From positions 1 through 13,224 of the forward strand of contig JALNWO010000029.1 of the NCBI GenBank assembly GCA_023230825.1: a stretch of DNA of 13,224 nt, read 5' to 3'. Origin of the DNA: Acholeplasmataceae bacterium. Its GTDB lineage: Bacteria > Bacillota_I > Bacilli_A > Acholeplasmatales > Acholeplasmataceae. Position numbers and translations under genes: made by a program. Below the pieces are notes generated by a model. The model made no database searches, was not told where the DNA came from, and saw only the letters and a list, made by a program, of their open reading frames with translations. Of the stretch, positions 1-8,131 are shown piece after piece (positions within the stretch are counted from its first letter, which is position 1; each line of letters begins with the position of its first letter).

Positions 1-27
1 ATAAGGAAAGCGGCCATATTTCCTTAT
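1..27 (-). promoter_or_regulatory. Riboswitch expression-platform hairpin (cut by window edge)
   Basis: Bases 1-9 and 19-27 form a perfect 9-bp inverted repeat (ATAAGGAAA / TTTCCTTAT) around a 9-base loop. Read on the minus strand, the 5' arm of this hairpin shares bases 23-27 with the 3' strand of riboswitch helix P1 (23-28), so the two helices exclude each other. That is how an antiterminator or anti-sequestor behaves. The partner terminator or the ribosome binding site would lie beyond base 1, so whether control is by termination or at translation cannot be decided here. Confidence 0.6.
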
Positions 28-114
28 TGTTGGGAAGATCCCCTCGTGAAGAGCACCTAATTTAAGAGGTTGCTGCTACGTCTACGGTCACTGGCCTCAG
101 TAGCTCTGAATAAG
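23..114 (-). ncRNA. SAM-I-clan (S-box) riboswitch aptamer
   Basis: On the minus strand the stretch folds like an S-box. P1 is CUUAUU (114-109) with AAUAAG (28-23). P2 is GCUAC (104-100) with GUAGC (79-75), next to UGAGG and GUAGAC elements that look like a kink-turn. P3 is the hallmark GCAACC (73-68) paired with GGUGC (57-53). P4 is a short GGGA/UCCC hairpin (about 42-32). A four-base pseudoknot, GUGA in the P2 loop (91-88) with UCAC after P3 (49-46), replaces the usual CUGG/CCAG pair and so looks compensatory. In this family SAM binding stabilises P1 and shuts off methionine, SAM or cysteine genes. The controlled gene is off the left edge; metK is a guess only. Confidence 0.85.
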
Positions 115-140
115 ATTCATTTATTTTTTTATTCAAAATT

Positions 141-169
141 ATCATACACTTTTTTATCACTTTTGTCAA
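141..169 (-). promoter_or_regulatory. Sigma-A-type promoter for the SAM riboswitch
   Basis: Minus-strand TTGACA (169-164), a 17-bp spacer and TATGAT (146-141) make a near-consensus housekeeping promoter. Transcription should start near base 134, about 20 bases before riboswitch helix P1. It begins only 11 bp after the stop of the preceding gene. I see no terminator in between, so operon read-through into the riboswitch unit is possible. Confidence 0.85.
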
Positions 170-179
170 AAGAAAACAG

Positions 180-1493
180 TTAAAAGTTAATAAACATTTC
201 CGCAAATTCATCGTGGAATTTTAAAAATCGTTCTTTAAGGTCATAATCAAAATAATGTCCCAATTCACCTTGGAATTGTTTTAAGACTTGACTATGAGTC
301 ATGGGGCGTTTATAAGAGCGCACACTACGCATTGTAATGTATAAATCACTCAGTAAAATAATTTGAGCTTCGACTTCTGGTTGAATGAGTAACATTTCTT
401 TCAAAAACGTTTCGTTTGCCGTATCTTCAATATGAGCCCTAGCAATATCTTCACATTTTTGAGCCAATTGAATCCGTTTTGCAATGCGAGCGCCTAGTTC
501 TGTTTTCTCTTTTAACTGATCGTATTGTTGTTCAGGAAAAGTATCCATCCCTTTCAGTGAGTTTTTAATTTCTTGGTATTGAAGATGGACCATCGAATAC
601 TCATTTAAACCTTTAATCGTTTCTTGATTCATACCATAATAATCTGCTAGTTTTTGACTCATCTGTTGGACTTGATAAGCATGACGCTTGTCCATTAAAA
701 TATACGATGATGAGAAAACAACGTTAAACAAGTCACCAACAATATGAGAAAAATCATTTTGAACTTGACGTCTTTTAATTAACTCTTTTTTTCTTTCTTC
801 TTGCATATATTGACCCATCGAAACGATGGCATATAAAACAAAGTAAAAAAGAATGAAGAGTAACGTTCTTAAAAGGATGTCTTTAAATTCAGGCAATCGT
901 GTGAGGTTTGGTAAAAACTCTAAGATCGATTGTCCAGCTACTAAGCCATGGAAATTGTAAGTCCAAATTAAGTGAATAGCGGTTAACAAAGCGATAATGA
1001 CTTGAAAACCTTGAGATAATAATTTGCGGTCTTGATATAAAGAAATAACGACAACAGCATAATATAAAAGGATATAACCGCCGGTTTCAAAATAAGGGAC
1101 ATCATAGAGACGTGCATAAATTAAAATCGCTGAAAAGAAAATATAAAAGGCAGCGACATACATCGCAACACCTTGTTTGGCTTTGTCCTCAGTATCTAAA
1201 TAGATTAGTTTCTTTAAAACCTTGTTAATAACGAACGTAACAGGAAAAGCTAAAACGGAAATGACCCAGTCTGATACATCAGTCGTTGCTAAAGACAAAA
1301 GGAGTAATAAAACAGTATAAATTAAGTTTGATACAAAGACAATGTTTTTAATAACAACGTTTCGTCGAAATAAAACAGCGACATCATTGGTAATGTCGAC
1401 ACCTTCTTCAAAACCAAAAAAGCGGGCAAAAATATTTCTGCCTGTTGTTTTGATGTCAAAAAATTTCCGCTTCTGCTTTACTTCTTTTTCGAT
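180..1493 (-). CDS. Membrane protein with degenerate HD-GYP-like domain
   Basis: With the start used here this is a 437-residue protein with six predicted membrane helices (roughly residues 45-225), a basic linker rich in E, K and R, and a cytoplasmic C-terminal domain. That domain follows the HD-GYP phosphodiesterase layout: RHAYQV for the first helix, MVHLQY where LHDIGK is expected, AHIEDTANETF where HHExxDGxGYP is expected, then SDLYITMRSVRSYKRPMT and GHYFDYDL, close to the family's DxxDAMtsxRpYr and FDPxL. The HD aspartate and the GYP signature are missing, so metal-dependent c-di-GMP hydrolysis is unlikely and a binding or scaffold role is more plausible (inference). The start is uncertain. 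The frame is open back to the pgpA stop, but the first usual start is TTG at 1298, which has no ribosome site and cuts off the first helix. ATC at 1493 follows AAGAAGGGG by 8 bases; ATT at 1394 follows GAAGAAGGTG. It is last in the operon. Confidence 0.7.
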   Translation of the reverse strand: MEKEVKQKRKFFDIKTTGRNIFARFFGFEEGVDITNDVAVLFRRNVVIKNIVFVSNLIYTVLLLLLSLATTDVSDWVISVLAFPVTFVINKVLKKLIYLDTEDKAKQGVAMYVAAFYIFFSAILIYARLYDVPYFETGGYILLYYAVVVISLYQDRKLLSQGFQVIIALLTAIHLIWTYNFHGLVAGQSILEFLPNLTRLPEFKDILLRTLLFILFYFVLYAIVSMGQYMQEERKKELIKRRQVQNDFSHIVGDLFNVVFSSSYILMDKRHAYQVQQMSQKLADYYGMNQETIKGLNEYSMVHLQYQEIKNSLKGMDTFPEQQYDQLKEKTELGARIAKRIQLAQKCEDIARAHIEDTANETFLKEMLLIQPEVEAQIILLSDLYITMRSVRSYKRPMTHSQVLKQFQGELGHYFDYDLKERFLKFHDEFAEMFINF

Positions 1494-1511
1494 AGCACAT
1501 TCCCCTTCTTG

Positions 1512-2078
1512 TTATAGATCAAATAAAGTAAGTCTCCGTGATTCAATTTCATCATGAGCTAAATCTTCGTTTAATACTTGGGCAACTCGAGTAGATGCCG
1601 CAGCCGCAATCGCACCGACGATGTCATCTAAAAAAGTATGGCAAATACCATCTTCTTTACCGGCATCATTGAGGCGCTTGACAATCCCGCGTTTATTAAC
1701 ATCGATATCACCAAAATTGGTTTGACCAATTGTACCGTATAAACTAGAGACATCTAAACCCAATGTTTCATCGACACCAAATAAACCTAAATCTTCGTAA
1801 ATAATATCTTGAATTGGGCCTTCAAATAGACCTTCTTCAGCCAAACGATCAATCTCACAAGCTAACTGAACATTGTGAAAAACATCACGAAAAGATAAAA
1901 TCTTTTCAACAGATTCTAAACACAATTCTCGGGTGACGCCGTTGGAATATTTAGATTGTTGTTCATAAGAAATTTCTGCAATCGCTTCTAGTGTGACGCC
2001 ACGTTTAAGAAGAATCTTCTTATTTAAATCAAACATTTCTTGGCGGGTAAAAAGTAATTTTTTCTTCCCTTTTTTCAT
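1512..2078 (-). CDS. pgpA: Phosphatidylglycerophosphatase A-like protein (YutG type)
   Basis: A 188-residue protein of the PgpA family, closest in layout to Bacillus YutG. PgpA enzymes remove phosphate from phosphatidylglycerophosphate to make phosphatidylglycerol. Recognisable segments are LLKRGVTLEAIAEI near residues 24-37, the central GLFGVDETLGLDV, YGTIGQTNFGDID, and the near-invariant CHTFLDDIVGAIAAAASTR toward the C-terminus, with its paired aspartates. Unlike the E. coli enzyme no strong membrane helix stands out, which fits the shorter soluble YutG form. The ATG overlaps the fmt stop as ATGA (2078-2075), and GAGGAA lies about 7 bases upstream, so translation is coupled to fmt. Family membership is firm; PGP phosphatase activity is inferred from the family. 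The lysine-rich N-terminus (MKKGKKKLL) is slightly longer than in YutG. Confidence 0.87.
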   Translation of the reverse strand: MKKGKKKLLFTRQEMFDLNKKILLKRGVTLEAIAEISYEQQSKYSNGVTRELCLESVEKILSFRDVFHNVQLACEIDRLAEEGLFEGPIQDIIYEDLGLFGVDETLGLDVSSLYGTIGQTNFGDIDVNKRGIVKRLNDAGKEDGICHTFLDDIVGAIAAAASTRVAQVLNEDLAHDEIESRRLTLFDL

Positions 2079-3010
2079 TTTATTTCCTCACTTTCGAAAA
2101 CATCGCCGACGGCAATGACTTTTTGCCCATTTAAGAAATCTTGAGCAGTCATTTTGCGTTTTCCAGGCCATTGAACTTCTAATAATTCAACAACACCATC
2201 AAGCGTTTGGACGAGCAGTCGTTTTTTTATTTGTAAAACAGTGCCAGGCCGTTGCTTGTTATCATTTATTATATCACTTTTTTTTGCATTATAGATTTTT
2301 AATTGATGCTCTTTAATCACAGCATAAGCCCCTGGTTCTGGGGTTAGTCCGCGTAGGCGATTTAAAATCATTGTCGTTGATTGTGCAAAAGATAGTAATT
2401 CATCACTTGGTTTTATAATCGGTGCATATGTTACATTTGTTTCATCTTGTGGGATTCGTGGCGCTTTTTTCTTTTCGATTAATAATAGAGCTTCTCTTAG
2501 AGCATCGCGTCCTAAAAGACTTAAACGATTTGTTAGGGTTGCAACATTTTCATTGGGTAAGATTGAAAGTTCTTTTTGTAAAATAATATCACCTGCATCC
2601 ATTTTTAGAGCCATATGCATAATGGTTACACCTGTGGTTTGATCACCATTAAACAAAGCATATTGAATCGGAGCACCCCCACGATATTTTGGTAATAAAG
2701 AGCCATGAACATTGATTGCGGTTGTTGCCTCTAACAAGGCTTTTGGTAACATTTGTCCATAAGCAGCTGTGACAATGATATCTGGTTTTAAATCCATTAT
2801 TTTTTGATAGTCAGTTTTAATTTTTTCCGGTTGAAAAAGAGGAAGATGATTGGTTTCTGCCAATTCTTTAACGGGAGACTTCTCGATTGTTTGCTTCCGG
2901 CCTACTTTTTGGTCGGGTTGAGTCACAACTAAAACAACATCGTGTTCTTCAATTAATATTTTTAAAATTGGAACAGCAAAATAAGGTGTTCCCATAAAAA
3001 CAATTTTCAT
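2075..3010 (-). CDS. fmt: Methionyl-tRNA formyltransferase
   Basis: Transfers a formyl group from 10-formyl-tetrahydrofolate to Met-tRNA(fMet) in the cytosol, making the initiator tRNA used by IF2. The 311-residue length is normal. The N-terminal Rossmann-like domain opens with MKIVFMGTPYFAVPIL. The catalytic triad is visible as N100 and H102 in INVHGSLLPKYRGGAP and D138 in KMDAGD, each offset by six from E. coli N106/H108/D144. A C-terminal OB-like tRNA-binding domain follows (about residues 205-311). Two ATGs are adjacent; the second (3010) is preferred because AGGAGG then lies 5 bases upstream, whereas the first (3013) would be only 2 bases away. The ribosome site overlaps the priA stop (TAGGAGG). 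No def gene sits between priA and fmt, unlike Bacillus. Confidence 0.96.
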   Translation of the reverse strand: MKIVFMGTPYFAVPILKILIEEHDVVLVVTQPDQKVGRKQTIEKSPVKELAETNHLPLFQPEKIKTDYQKIMDLKPDIIVTAAYGQMLPKALLEATTAINVHGSLLPKYRGGAPIQYALFNGDQTTGVTIMHMALKMDAGDIILQKELSILPNENVATLTNRLSLLGRDALREALLLIEKKKAPRIPQDETNVTYAPIIKPSDELLSFAQSTTMILNRLRGLTPEPGAYAVIKEHQLKIYNAKKSDIINDNKQRPGTVLQIKKRLLVQTLDGVVELLEVQWPGKRKMTAQDFLNGQKVIAVGDVFESEEIK

Positions 3011-3019
3011 CATGACCTC

Positions 3020-5335
3020 CTATAGCACATCTAAAATTGGATAAAACTTGACGTAATACTTATCTTCTTTCATTGTTTCCAACATTTTATCAATCACATT
3101 TAAATCAAGCGTTTGATATTTTATCGTAATGACAAAACGATACCCCCATTTAGATTTTTTAATAAATGGTGATGTCGGTCCTAAAACAACGACGTCCTTT
3201 AATAAAGATAGTTGTTTTTTAAAAGTAAATGCTTTTTGGTATGTTTTTAAGTATGCTTCACCTTCAAATAAAAACTGCGCAACTTTCATAAAAGGTTCAT
3301 ATTGACCAATTTGACGATCGAAAAGTGCTTCTCGATAAAAAGATGCGTATGGTTTCTCCACACTTTGAATCGCATAATGATCCAACTGATATCCTTGGAT
3401 GAAAACTTCGCCCATCTGATGACGTCCTGATCGGCCAGCCATTTGGGTTAAAAGCATGTATGTTTGTTCGCTGGCATTATATGCCGGGACTTTTAATGAT
3501 AAATCGGCCATTAAAACGGCAGCCAATGTAACCTTGGGAAAATCTAAGCCTTTCGCAATCATTTGTGTACCTAATAAAATATCGGCTTCTTCATTTAAAA
3601 ACTGATACCATAGCTTTTCATGGGCCCCTTTAGTTCGTGTTACGGTTGTGTCCATTCTTAGAACCCGAGCATGGGGAAATGTTTTTTGTAGTTGTTGTTC
3701 GACATATTCAATCCCTACACCAATGGGTTTTAATGTAGGCTGATGACACATTTCACAAGTAGGCACATACGGTTTTTCATAGCCACAATAATGACATTTA
3801 AGCTGCTCTTTGTCTTGATAATATGTCAATGAAACTTCACAATCTGGACACCGTGGTACATGACCACATTGTCTACATAGGACAAAAGGCGCAAACCCTT
3901 TACGGTTAAATAAAATCAGCGTTTGTTCTTTTTTATTTAAGCGGTCTATAATTGCTTGTTTTAAAGCACGTGAAAAAATGGATGTGTTTTTTGCTTGAAG
4001 CTCTATTTTCATATCAACAAAATGGACGTTTGGTTCTTTTATTTCAAAGGGACGTTTTGTTAGTGTTAATAAGTGATATGCCTTTTTTTCAGCTTGATAC
4101 ATACTGACAACAGATGGTGTTGCACTTCCTAAAACAAGCGGAATATGGTGATATTGAGATCGGTTCAAGGCAATATCTCGGGCGTGATATATAACCCCTT
4201 CTGTTTGTTGGTATGCTTGATCGTGTTCTTCATCAATAATAATCACACCTAAAGTTTCTAAAGGGAGGAAAACGCCACTTCTTGTCGCGACAACAACATC
4301 AACGTCTTGATTTAAAATTTGGTGGTATTGATCGTGCCTTTCACCTTTTGATAACATACTATGATAAAGACCAACACGATTAAAACGGGCTTGAATCCGT
4401 TGAACCATGGGGGCAATTAATGTAATTTCTGGAACTAAGACTAAGGCTTGTTTTTTTGAAGCGATAACTTTTTCAATTACATCTAAGTAAATTTCTGTTT
4501 TACCTGATCCAGTAATTCCATGAAGTAAAAAAGTTTTATTCGTATGTAAATTCGCTTTTAGAGTATTAGAAACTTGTTGTTGCTCGGGTGTTAAAATAAC
4601 GCGTTTATCTTCATTAGAAAAGACATGTTCAACAGTGCGAGCAACCCTTCTTTGGTCGCGTTTAAAAACACCATTTTTTGTTAAAGTCGTCACATTGCTC
4701 GCTGAAAAACCAAAGGCTTTTAGCATCGCCACTGTGTATGATTCATTCACAGTTAACTCTCCAAGTTGTGGGTAATAATGTAACCTCGGATATTCAGTAT
4801 CATCTTGATAAAAGTATACTGTTTCATACTTTGGAGCCGTTTGTTGTTTGGTCACATTTTCAATTGTCAAAAGTTTTTGTTCTTGCAGTCTTTTTAGTCG
4901 TGGTAACAAATGATAATCTTCTTTTTTTAAACGCCATATCCCTTTTTTACTAAATTTTTCTTGCCACTCTTCTGGCAAGTGATCAACTTGTTCTGAATGA
5001 ATCACTTTGCCATAATTCATAAGTAATTCACTTGGGATAACAGTTTCAAAAATCGAACTGTAAAGCGATCTTGTCGATTCATACAAATAATCAATGATCG
5101 TACTTAGCTCATCGCTAATAATTGGTTTTGAATCTAATATTTCAATGATTTCTCGACTTGCTGTCTCACTTTCATCAACCAATCCCACAACAAAACCCAT
5201 TCGGGTTTGGTTGCCAAAAGGAACCATGACTCGAATGCCTTTTTGAACATCATCTAGTAATGCGTCTGGGATGAGATAATCATATATTTGGTCGACAGCT
5301 TGGTGCTTAATGTCAACGATGATTTGAGCAATCAA
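3020..5335 (-). CDS. priA: Primosomal protein N' (PriA replication-restart helicase)
   Basis: A 3'-to-5' DNA helicase that recognises stalled forks and reloads the replisome. The 771 residues carry, in order: an N-terminal DNA-binding region (1-110), a winged-helix stretch (about 110-240), Walker A GITGSGKT (273-280), DEEH (368-371), GSATP (403-407), then the zinc-binding insertion with all eight cysteines (C487, C490, C496, C499, C514, C517, C527, C530), followed by GTQMIAKGLDFP (589-600) and QMAGRSGR (631-638). All motifs look intact. The start is TTG at 5335, supported by AAAGGAAAG about 6 bases upstream and by the typical MIAQIIVDI opening. It begins 33 bases after rbfA, beyond a hairpin with a U-run, so it is probably expressed at a lower level than the genes before it. 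Confidence 0.96.
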   Translation of the reverse strand: MIAQIIVDIKHQAVDQIYDYLIPDALLDDVQKGIRVMVPFGNQTRMGFVVGLVDESETASREIIEILDSKPIISDELSTIIDYLYESTRSLYSSIFETVIPSELLMNYGKVIHSEQVDHLPEEWQEKFSKKGIWRLKKEDYHLLPRLKRLQEQKLLTIENVTKQQTAPKYETVYFYQDDTEYPRLHYYPQLGELTVNESYTVAMLKAFGFSASNVTTLTKNGVFKRDQRRVARTVEHVFSNEDKRVILTPEQQQVSNTLKANLHTNKTFLLHGITGSGKTEIYLDVIEKVIASKKQALVLVPEITLIAPMVQRIQARFNRVGLYHSMLSKGERHDQYHQILNQDVDVVVATRSGVFLPLETLGVIIIDEEHDQAYQQTEGVIYHARDIALNRSQYHHIPLVLGSATPSVVSMYQAEKKAYHLLTLTKRPFEIKEPNVHFVDMKIELQAKNTSIFSRALKQAIIDRLNKKEQTLILFNRKGFAPFVLCRQCGHVPRCPDCEVSLTYYQDKEQLKCHYCGYEKPYVPTCEMCHQPTLKPIGVGIEYVEQQLQKTFPHARVLRMDTTVTRTKGAHEKLWYQFLNEEADILLGTQMIAKGLDFPKVTLAAVLMADLSLKVPAYNASEQTYMLLTQMAGRSGRHQMGEVFIQGYQLDHYAIQSVEKPYASFYREALFDRQIGQYEPFMKVAQFLFEGEAYLKTYQKAFTFKKQLSLLKDVVVLGPTSPFIKKSKWGYRFVITIKYQTLDLNVIDKMLETMKEDKYYVKFYPILDVL

Positions 5336-5351
5336 TTTTATCTTTCCTTTG

Positions 5352-5375
5352 AAAAAAAGTAACCGAAGTTACTTT
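5352..5375 (-). terminator. cUUCGg hairpin with U-run after rbfA
   Basis: On the minus strand AAAGTAAC (5375-5368) and GTTACTTT (5363-5356) pair around a TTCG tetraloop closed by C-G, followed by a run of seven T (5358-5352). This is an intrinsic-terminator shape with an unusually stable loop. The rbfA stop codon (5371-5369) is inside the stem, so ribosomes finishing rbfA would cover it. The stem is only 8 bp with two G-C pairs, so termination may be partial, separating the nusA-infB block from priA-fmt-pgpA. Confidence 0.65.
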
Positions 5376-5710
5376 ATTGTTTTCAAGATTTTATCGATAT
5401 GGTTTCCATAAGCCAACGCTTCATCATACTTAAAAATTAGCTCAGGAATCCGACGGGTTTTTTTAATTTTTTTCGCAAGTTCCATCCGGATAAGTGCTTT
5501 TGCATCTTCGATGGCTTTATGTGCACGCGTAAGGACGTCTTCATCGTCATTTAAGATGGTGTAATAAATCGTTGCAAAAGAGAGATCTTTTGTCACTTTA
5601 ACTTCGGTTAAATTAATATAACCAAAGCTTTTATCTTTCACTTCTTGATTGACGATGTTAACCAATTCTCTTTGGATTAAACTTGCTAAACGTTCTGCAG
5701 TAATTGACAT
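5369..5710 (-). CDS. rbfA: Ribosome-binding factor A
   Basis: A 113-residue single-domain KH-type RNA-binding protein that acts on the 30S subunit in late 16S rRNA maturation. Family features are the N-terminal RLASLIQRELVNIV helix, the strand YINLTEVKVTKDLSFATIYY, and the C-terminal RMELAKKIKKTRRIPELIF segment, where the usual KH GxxG is replaced by the kinked interhelical region typical of RbfA. Length is normal. The ATG at 5710 is preceded by GAGGTG, which is also the last two infB codons, so translation is coupled. The ylxP gene usually found between infB and rbfA in Bacillus is absent, as are truB and ribF after it. Confidence 0.95.
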   Translation of the reverse strand: MSITAERLASLIQRELVNIVNQEVKDKSFGYINLTEVKVTKDLSFATIYYTILNDDEDVLTRAHKAIEDAKALIRMELAKKIKKTRRIPELIFKYDEALAYGNHIDKILKTIK

Positions 5711-5713
5711 TTC

Positions 5714-7558
5714 TTACACCTCAATTTCTCTAAGTTGTGATGCTTCGACGATGTCGCCGATTTTTAAATCGTTGTAGTTTTCAATCGATAAACCACATTC
5801 ATATCCTTGACGGACTTCTCTAACATCATCTTTAAAACGTTTTAATGACGCGAGTTTACCTTCGTAAATGACGATGCCATCACGAAGAATTCTAACCAAA
5901 GCATCACGTTTAACGACACCATCGGTGACCATACAACCAGCAATGGTTCCAATTCTAGAGACCTTAAAGAGTTCTCTAACTTCAGCTTGTCCTGTAACAA
6001 CTTCTTCGTATTCAGGTTCTAACATCCCCTTTAGGGCTGCTTCAATGTCTTCTTGAACACGGTAGATAACACTGTATAAACGAATCTCAACGCCTTGGTT
6101 ATCAGCATCACGCTTAACTGCGGCCGTTGGTCTCACATTAAAGCCGATAATAATGGCGTCAGATGCTGATGCTAAGACAACATCATTTTCGGTGATGGCT
6201 CCAACTGAAGACCGGACAACGTTAACCCGGAATCCTTCAATATCAATTTTCTCTAAAAGTCCCTTTAAGGCTTCAATTGATCCTTGAACGTCACCTTTAA
6301 TAATTAAGTTCAGTTCTCTTTCTTCTTGTTCGAGTTCGCCTAGTAATGAATCCAATGAACGTTTTTTCATTTGTTTTAATTCTTGATCACGAGCTCTTGA
6401 TTGACGACTATCAGCAATGTTTCTCGTTACTTTTTCATCATCAAAAGCCATAAAAATATCGCCTGCTTCAGGCACTTCATTTAAACCCGTGACTTCAATG
6501 GGTTGTGAAGGAAGCGCCTCATCGTATCGTTGACCTAAGTCATCATTCATCGTCCGAATTTTACCGTATGTGTTACCAATAACAATAAAGTTACCAACTT
6601 TAAGGGTTCCTGTTTCAACAATTAATGTAGCAATCGGCCCACGACCTTTGTCTAGGCTTGCTTCAATAACAGTTCCTTTGGCTAAACGTTTTGGGTTCGC
6701 TTTAAATTCATTGAGTTCACTTAAAAGTTGAATGACATCAAGTAATTCATCAATGTTTTGATTTTTTAAGGCTGATACTTGAACAAATGGCGTATCCCCA
6801 CCCCATGCTTCAGGGACTAAACCACGTTCAGATAGTTCTGTCATCACACGGTCTGGGTTTGCTGTAGGTCGATCGACTTTATTTACAGCAACGATGATCG
6901 GAACTTGAGCAGCTTTTGCATGATCAAGTGCTTCTAATGTTTGCGGCATCACGCCGTCATCAGCTGCAACAACTAAAATAACCAAGTCGGTTACTTTCGC
7001 ACCACGAGCTCTCATTTCTGTAAACGCTGCGTGACCAGGAGTATCGATAAAAGTAATTTTCTCACCGTTACGTTCGATTTGATAAGCACCAATATGTTGG
7101 GTAATTCCACCGGCTTCACCTTCAACAACACGCGATTTACGAATGGTGTCTAAAAGGGTTGTTTTCCCGTGGTCAACGTGACCCATAACAGTCACAATTG
7201 GCGGACGTTTAATGAGGTCTTTCGGATCATCAACAATTTCCATTTCATCATAACGGGTGACATCGGTAATCACTTCATCTTCTACTGTAAAACCGTCATC
7301 TAAAGCAATAATCTCAATTGTGTCACGGTCTATTTCTTGAGTCACTGTTGACATTAATCCTTGATTCATCAGTTTTTTAATCATCGCTGCATTGGTAATC
7401 CCAAACCCCTTCGCAGCATCTGCGACCGTCATGTCAGGACGATAGATAAATACCTTGTTCTCTTGAACTTTTGGTTTTTTATTTGGGTTGGGTCCTTGGT
7501 TTCTTTGATTTGGTTTTTTCTTTTTAAAACTCGTTTTATTTTTCGGGTTTCGCATCAT
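5714..7558 (-). CDS. infB: Translation initiation factor IF-2
   Basis: The GTPase that brings fMet-tRNA to the 30S subunit and promotes subunit joining. At 614 residues it is shorter than Bacillus IF2 (716) because the N-terminal linker is only about 33 basic residues. Then come an IF2_N helical domain (about 35-90), the GTPase domain with GHVDHGKT (126-133), DTPGH (172-176), NKVD (226-229) and SAL (262-264), and the beta-barrel and C-terminal fMet-tRNA-binding domains, including [10 protein letters not shown] and [11 protein letters not shown]. An in-frame GTG lies at 7567, but ATG at 7558 is preferred: AAGGAAGTGA, nine of ten bases of the ideal ribosome site, ends 5 bases before it. That site overlaps the end of ylxQ. 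Confidence 0.96.
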   Translation of the reverse strand: MMRNPKNKTSFKKKKPNQRNQGPNPNKKPKVQENKVFIYRPDMTVADAAKGFGITNAAMIKKLMNQGLMSTVTQEIDRDTIEIIALDDGFTVEDEVITDVTRYDEMEIVDDPKDLIKRPPIVTVMGHVDHGKTTLLDTIRKSRVVEGEAGGITQHIGAYQIERNGEKITFIDTPGHAAFTEMRARGAKVTDLVILVVAADDGVMPQTLEALDHAKAAQVPIIVAVNKVDRPTANPDRVMTELSERGLVPEAWGGDTPFVQVSALKNQNIDELLDVIQLLSELNEFKANPKRLAKGTVIEASLDKGRGPIATLIVETGTLKVGNFIVIGNTYGKIRTMNDDLGQRYDEALPSQPIEVTGLNEVPEAGDIFMAFDDEKVTRNIADSRQSRARDQELKQMKKRSLDSLLGELEQEERELNLIIKGDVQGSIEALKGLLEKIDIEGFRVNVVRSSVGAITENDVVLASASDAIIIGFNVRPTAAVKRDADNQGVEIRLYSVIYRVQEDIEAALKGMLEPEYEEVVTGQAEVRELFKVSRIGTIAGCMVTDGVVKRDALVRILRDGIVIYEGKLASLKRFKDDVREVRQGYECGLSIENYNDLKIGDIVEASQLREIEV

Positions 7559-7563
7559 TAAAA

Positions 7564-7854
7564 TCACTTCCTTTTCTCATCAAGCAATAAGCGGCTAAAT
7601 CCTGGGTCAGTAATGCCAATCACTTTGATATCGTTTTTTCCTAATGCTTGTGATAATTCACGACCACTTAAGGGTTCAATCACACGCGTATGATAAGTAC
7701 TTGCTTTATCAAGCACTTTCTTTTTCGTATTTAAAGATGCATCATGAGCTAAAACAATTAAATGAATTTCATTTTTTCGCAATTTTTGAATTGTGAGTTC
7801 GGTCCCTAAAGTTATTTTTCTAGCACGAAGCGCAAGGCCAATTAATTTATCCAT
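7564..7854 (-). CDS. ylxQ: L7Ae-family RNA-binding protein YlxQ
   Basis: A 96-residue L7Ae/L30e-fold protein of the type regularly found between ylxR and infB in Firmicutes (RplGA in Bacillus). Proteins of this fold bind kink-turn RNA; the cellular target of YlxQ is not settled. The opening [14 protein letters not shown] (6-19) and the LIVLAHDAS segment (33-41) are typical of the fold. Its ATG lies within the ylxR gene, an 8-base overlap (7847-7854), and a stop codon sits two codons upstream in frame, fixing the start. The nearest AGGAG is about 16 bases away, too far for ordinary use, so translation probably depends on ribosomes finishing ylxR. Length is normal. Confidence 0.9.
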   Translation of the reverse strand: MDKLIGLALRARKITLGTELTIQKLRKNEIHLIVLAHDASLNTKKKVLDKASTYHTRVIEPLSGRELSQALGKNDIKVIGITDPGFSRLLLDEKRK

Positions 7855-8113
7855 TCGCTAGTTTTAATAACTCCTCATAAATATGTTCAGGAACTTCGAC
7901 TTCAAGTTTACGGTCGAGCGCTTTTGATTTTTTCGCCTTTAAAACAACCGCTTCACTTAGTTTTAAATAGGCGCCTCGTCCGTTTGCTTTACCTGTCAAA
8001 TCAACAGTGACTTGACCTTCTTTCGTAGCTACAACACGAATAAGTTCCTTTTTAGGGTACACTTCTTTTGTCACAACACATGTTCTTAGTGGTATTTTTT
8101 TAACTTTTTTCAT
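7847..8113 (-). CDS. ylxR: YlxR family RNA-binding protein (RnpM)
   Basis: An 88-residue basic protein of the YlxR family. The family signatures are PLRTCVVTKE (8-17), where the Cys-containing loop is typical, and GRGAYL (45-50), the conserved RNA-contact motif. In Bacillus the orthologue, renamed RnpM, binds the RNase P RNA and modulates its activity; transfer of that role here is by homology. ATG at 8113 follows AAAGGCGGTG, one mismatch from the ideal ribosome site, by 5 bases. It sits 18 bases after nusA and overlaps ylxQ by 8 bases. A dense run of lysines fits rRNA or RNase P RNA binding. Confidence 0.93.
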   Translation of the reverse strand: MKKVKKIPLRTCVVTKEVYPKKELIRVVATKEGQVTVDLTGKANGRGAYLKLSEAVVLKAKKSKALDRKLEVEVPEHIYEELLKLANG

Positions 8114-8131
8114 GAAAACACCGCCTTTAAA

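Noticed and set aside
1342..1557. Plus-strand 71-codon open frame opposite the membrane protein and pgpA end
   Set aside because: Low-complexity translation, no ribosome site, and it is the antisense of coding sequence that continues the minus-strand membrane protein.
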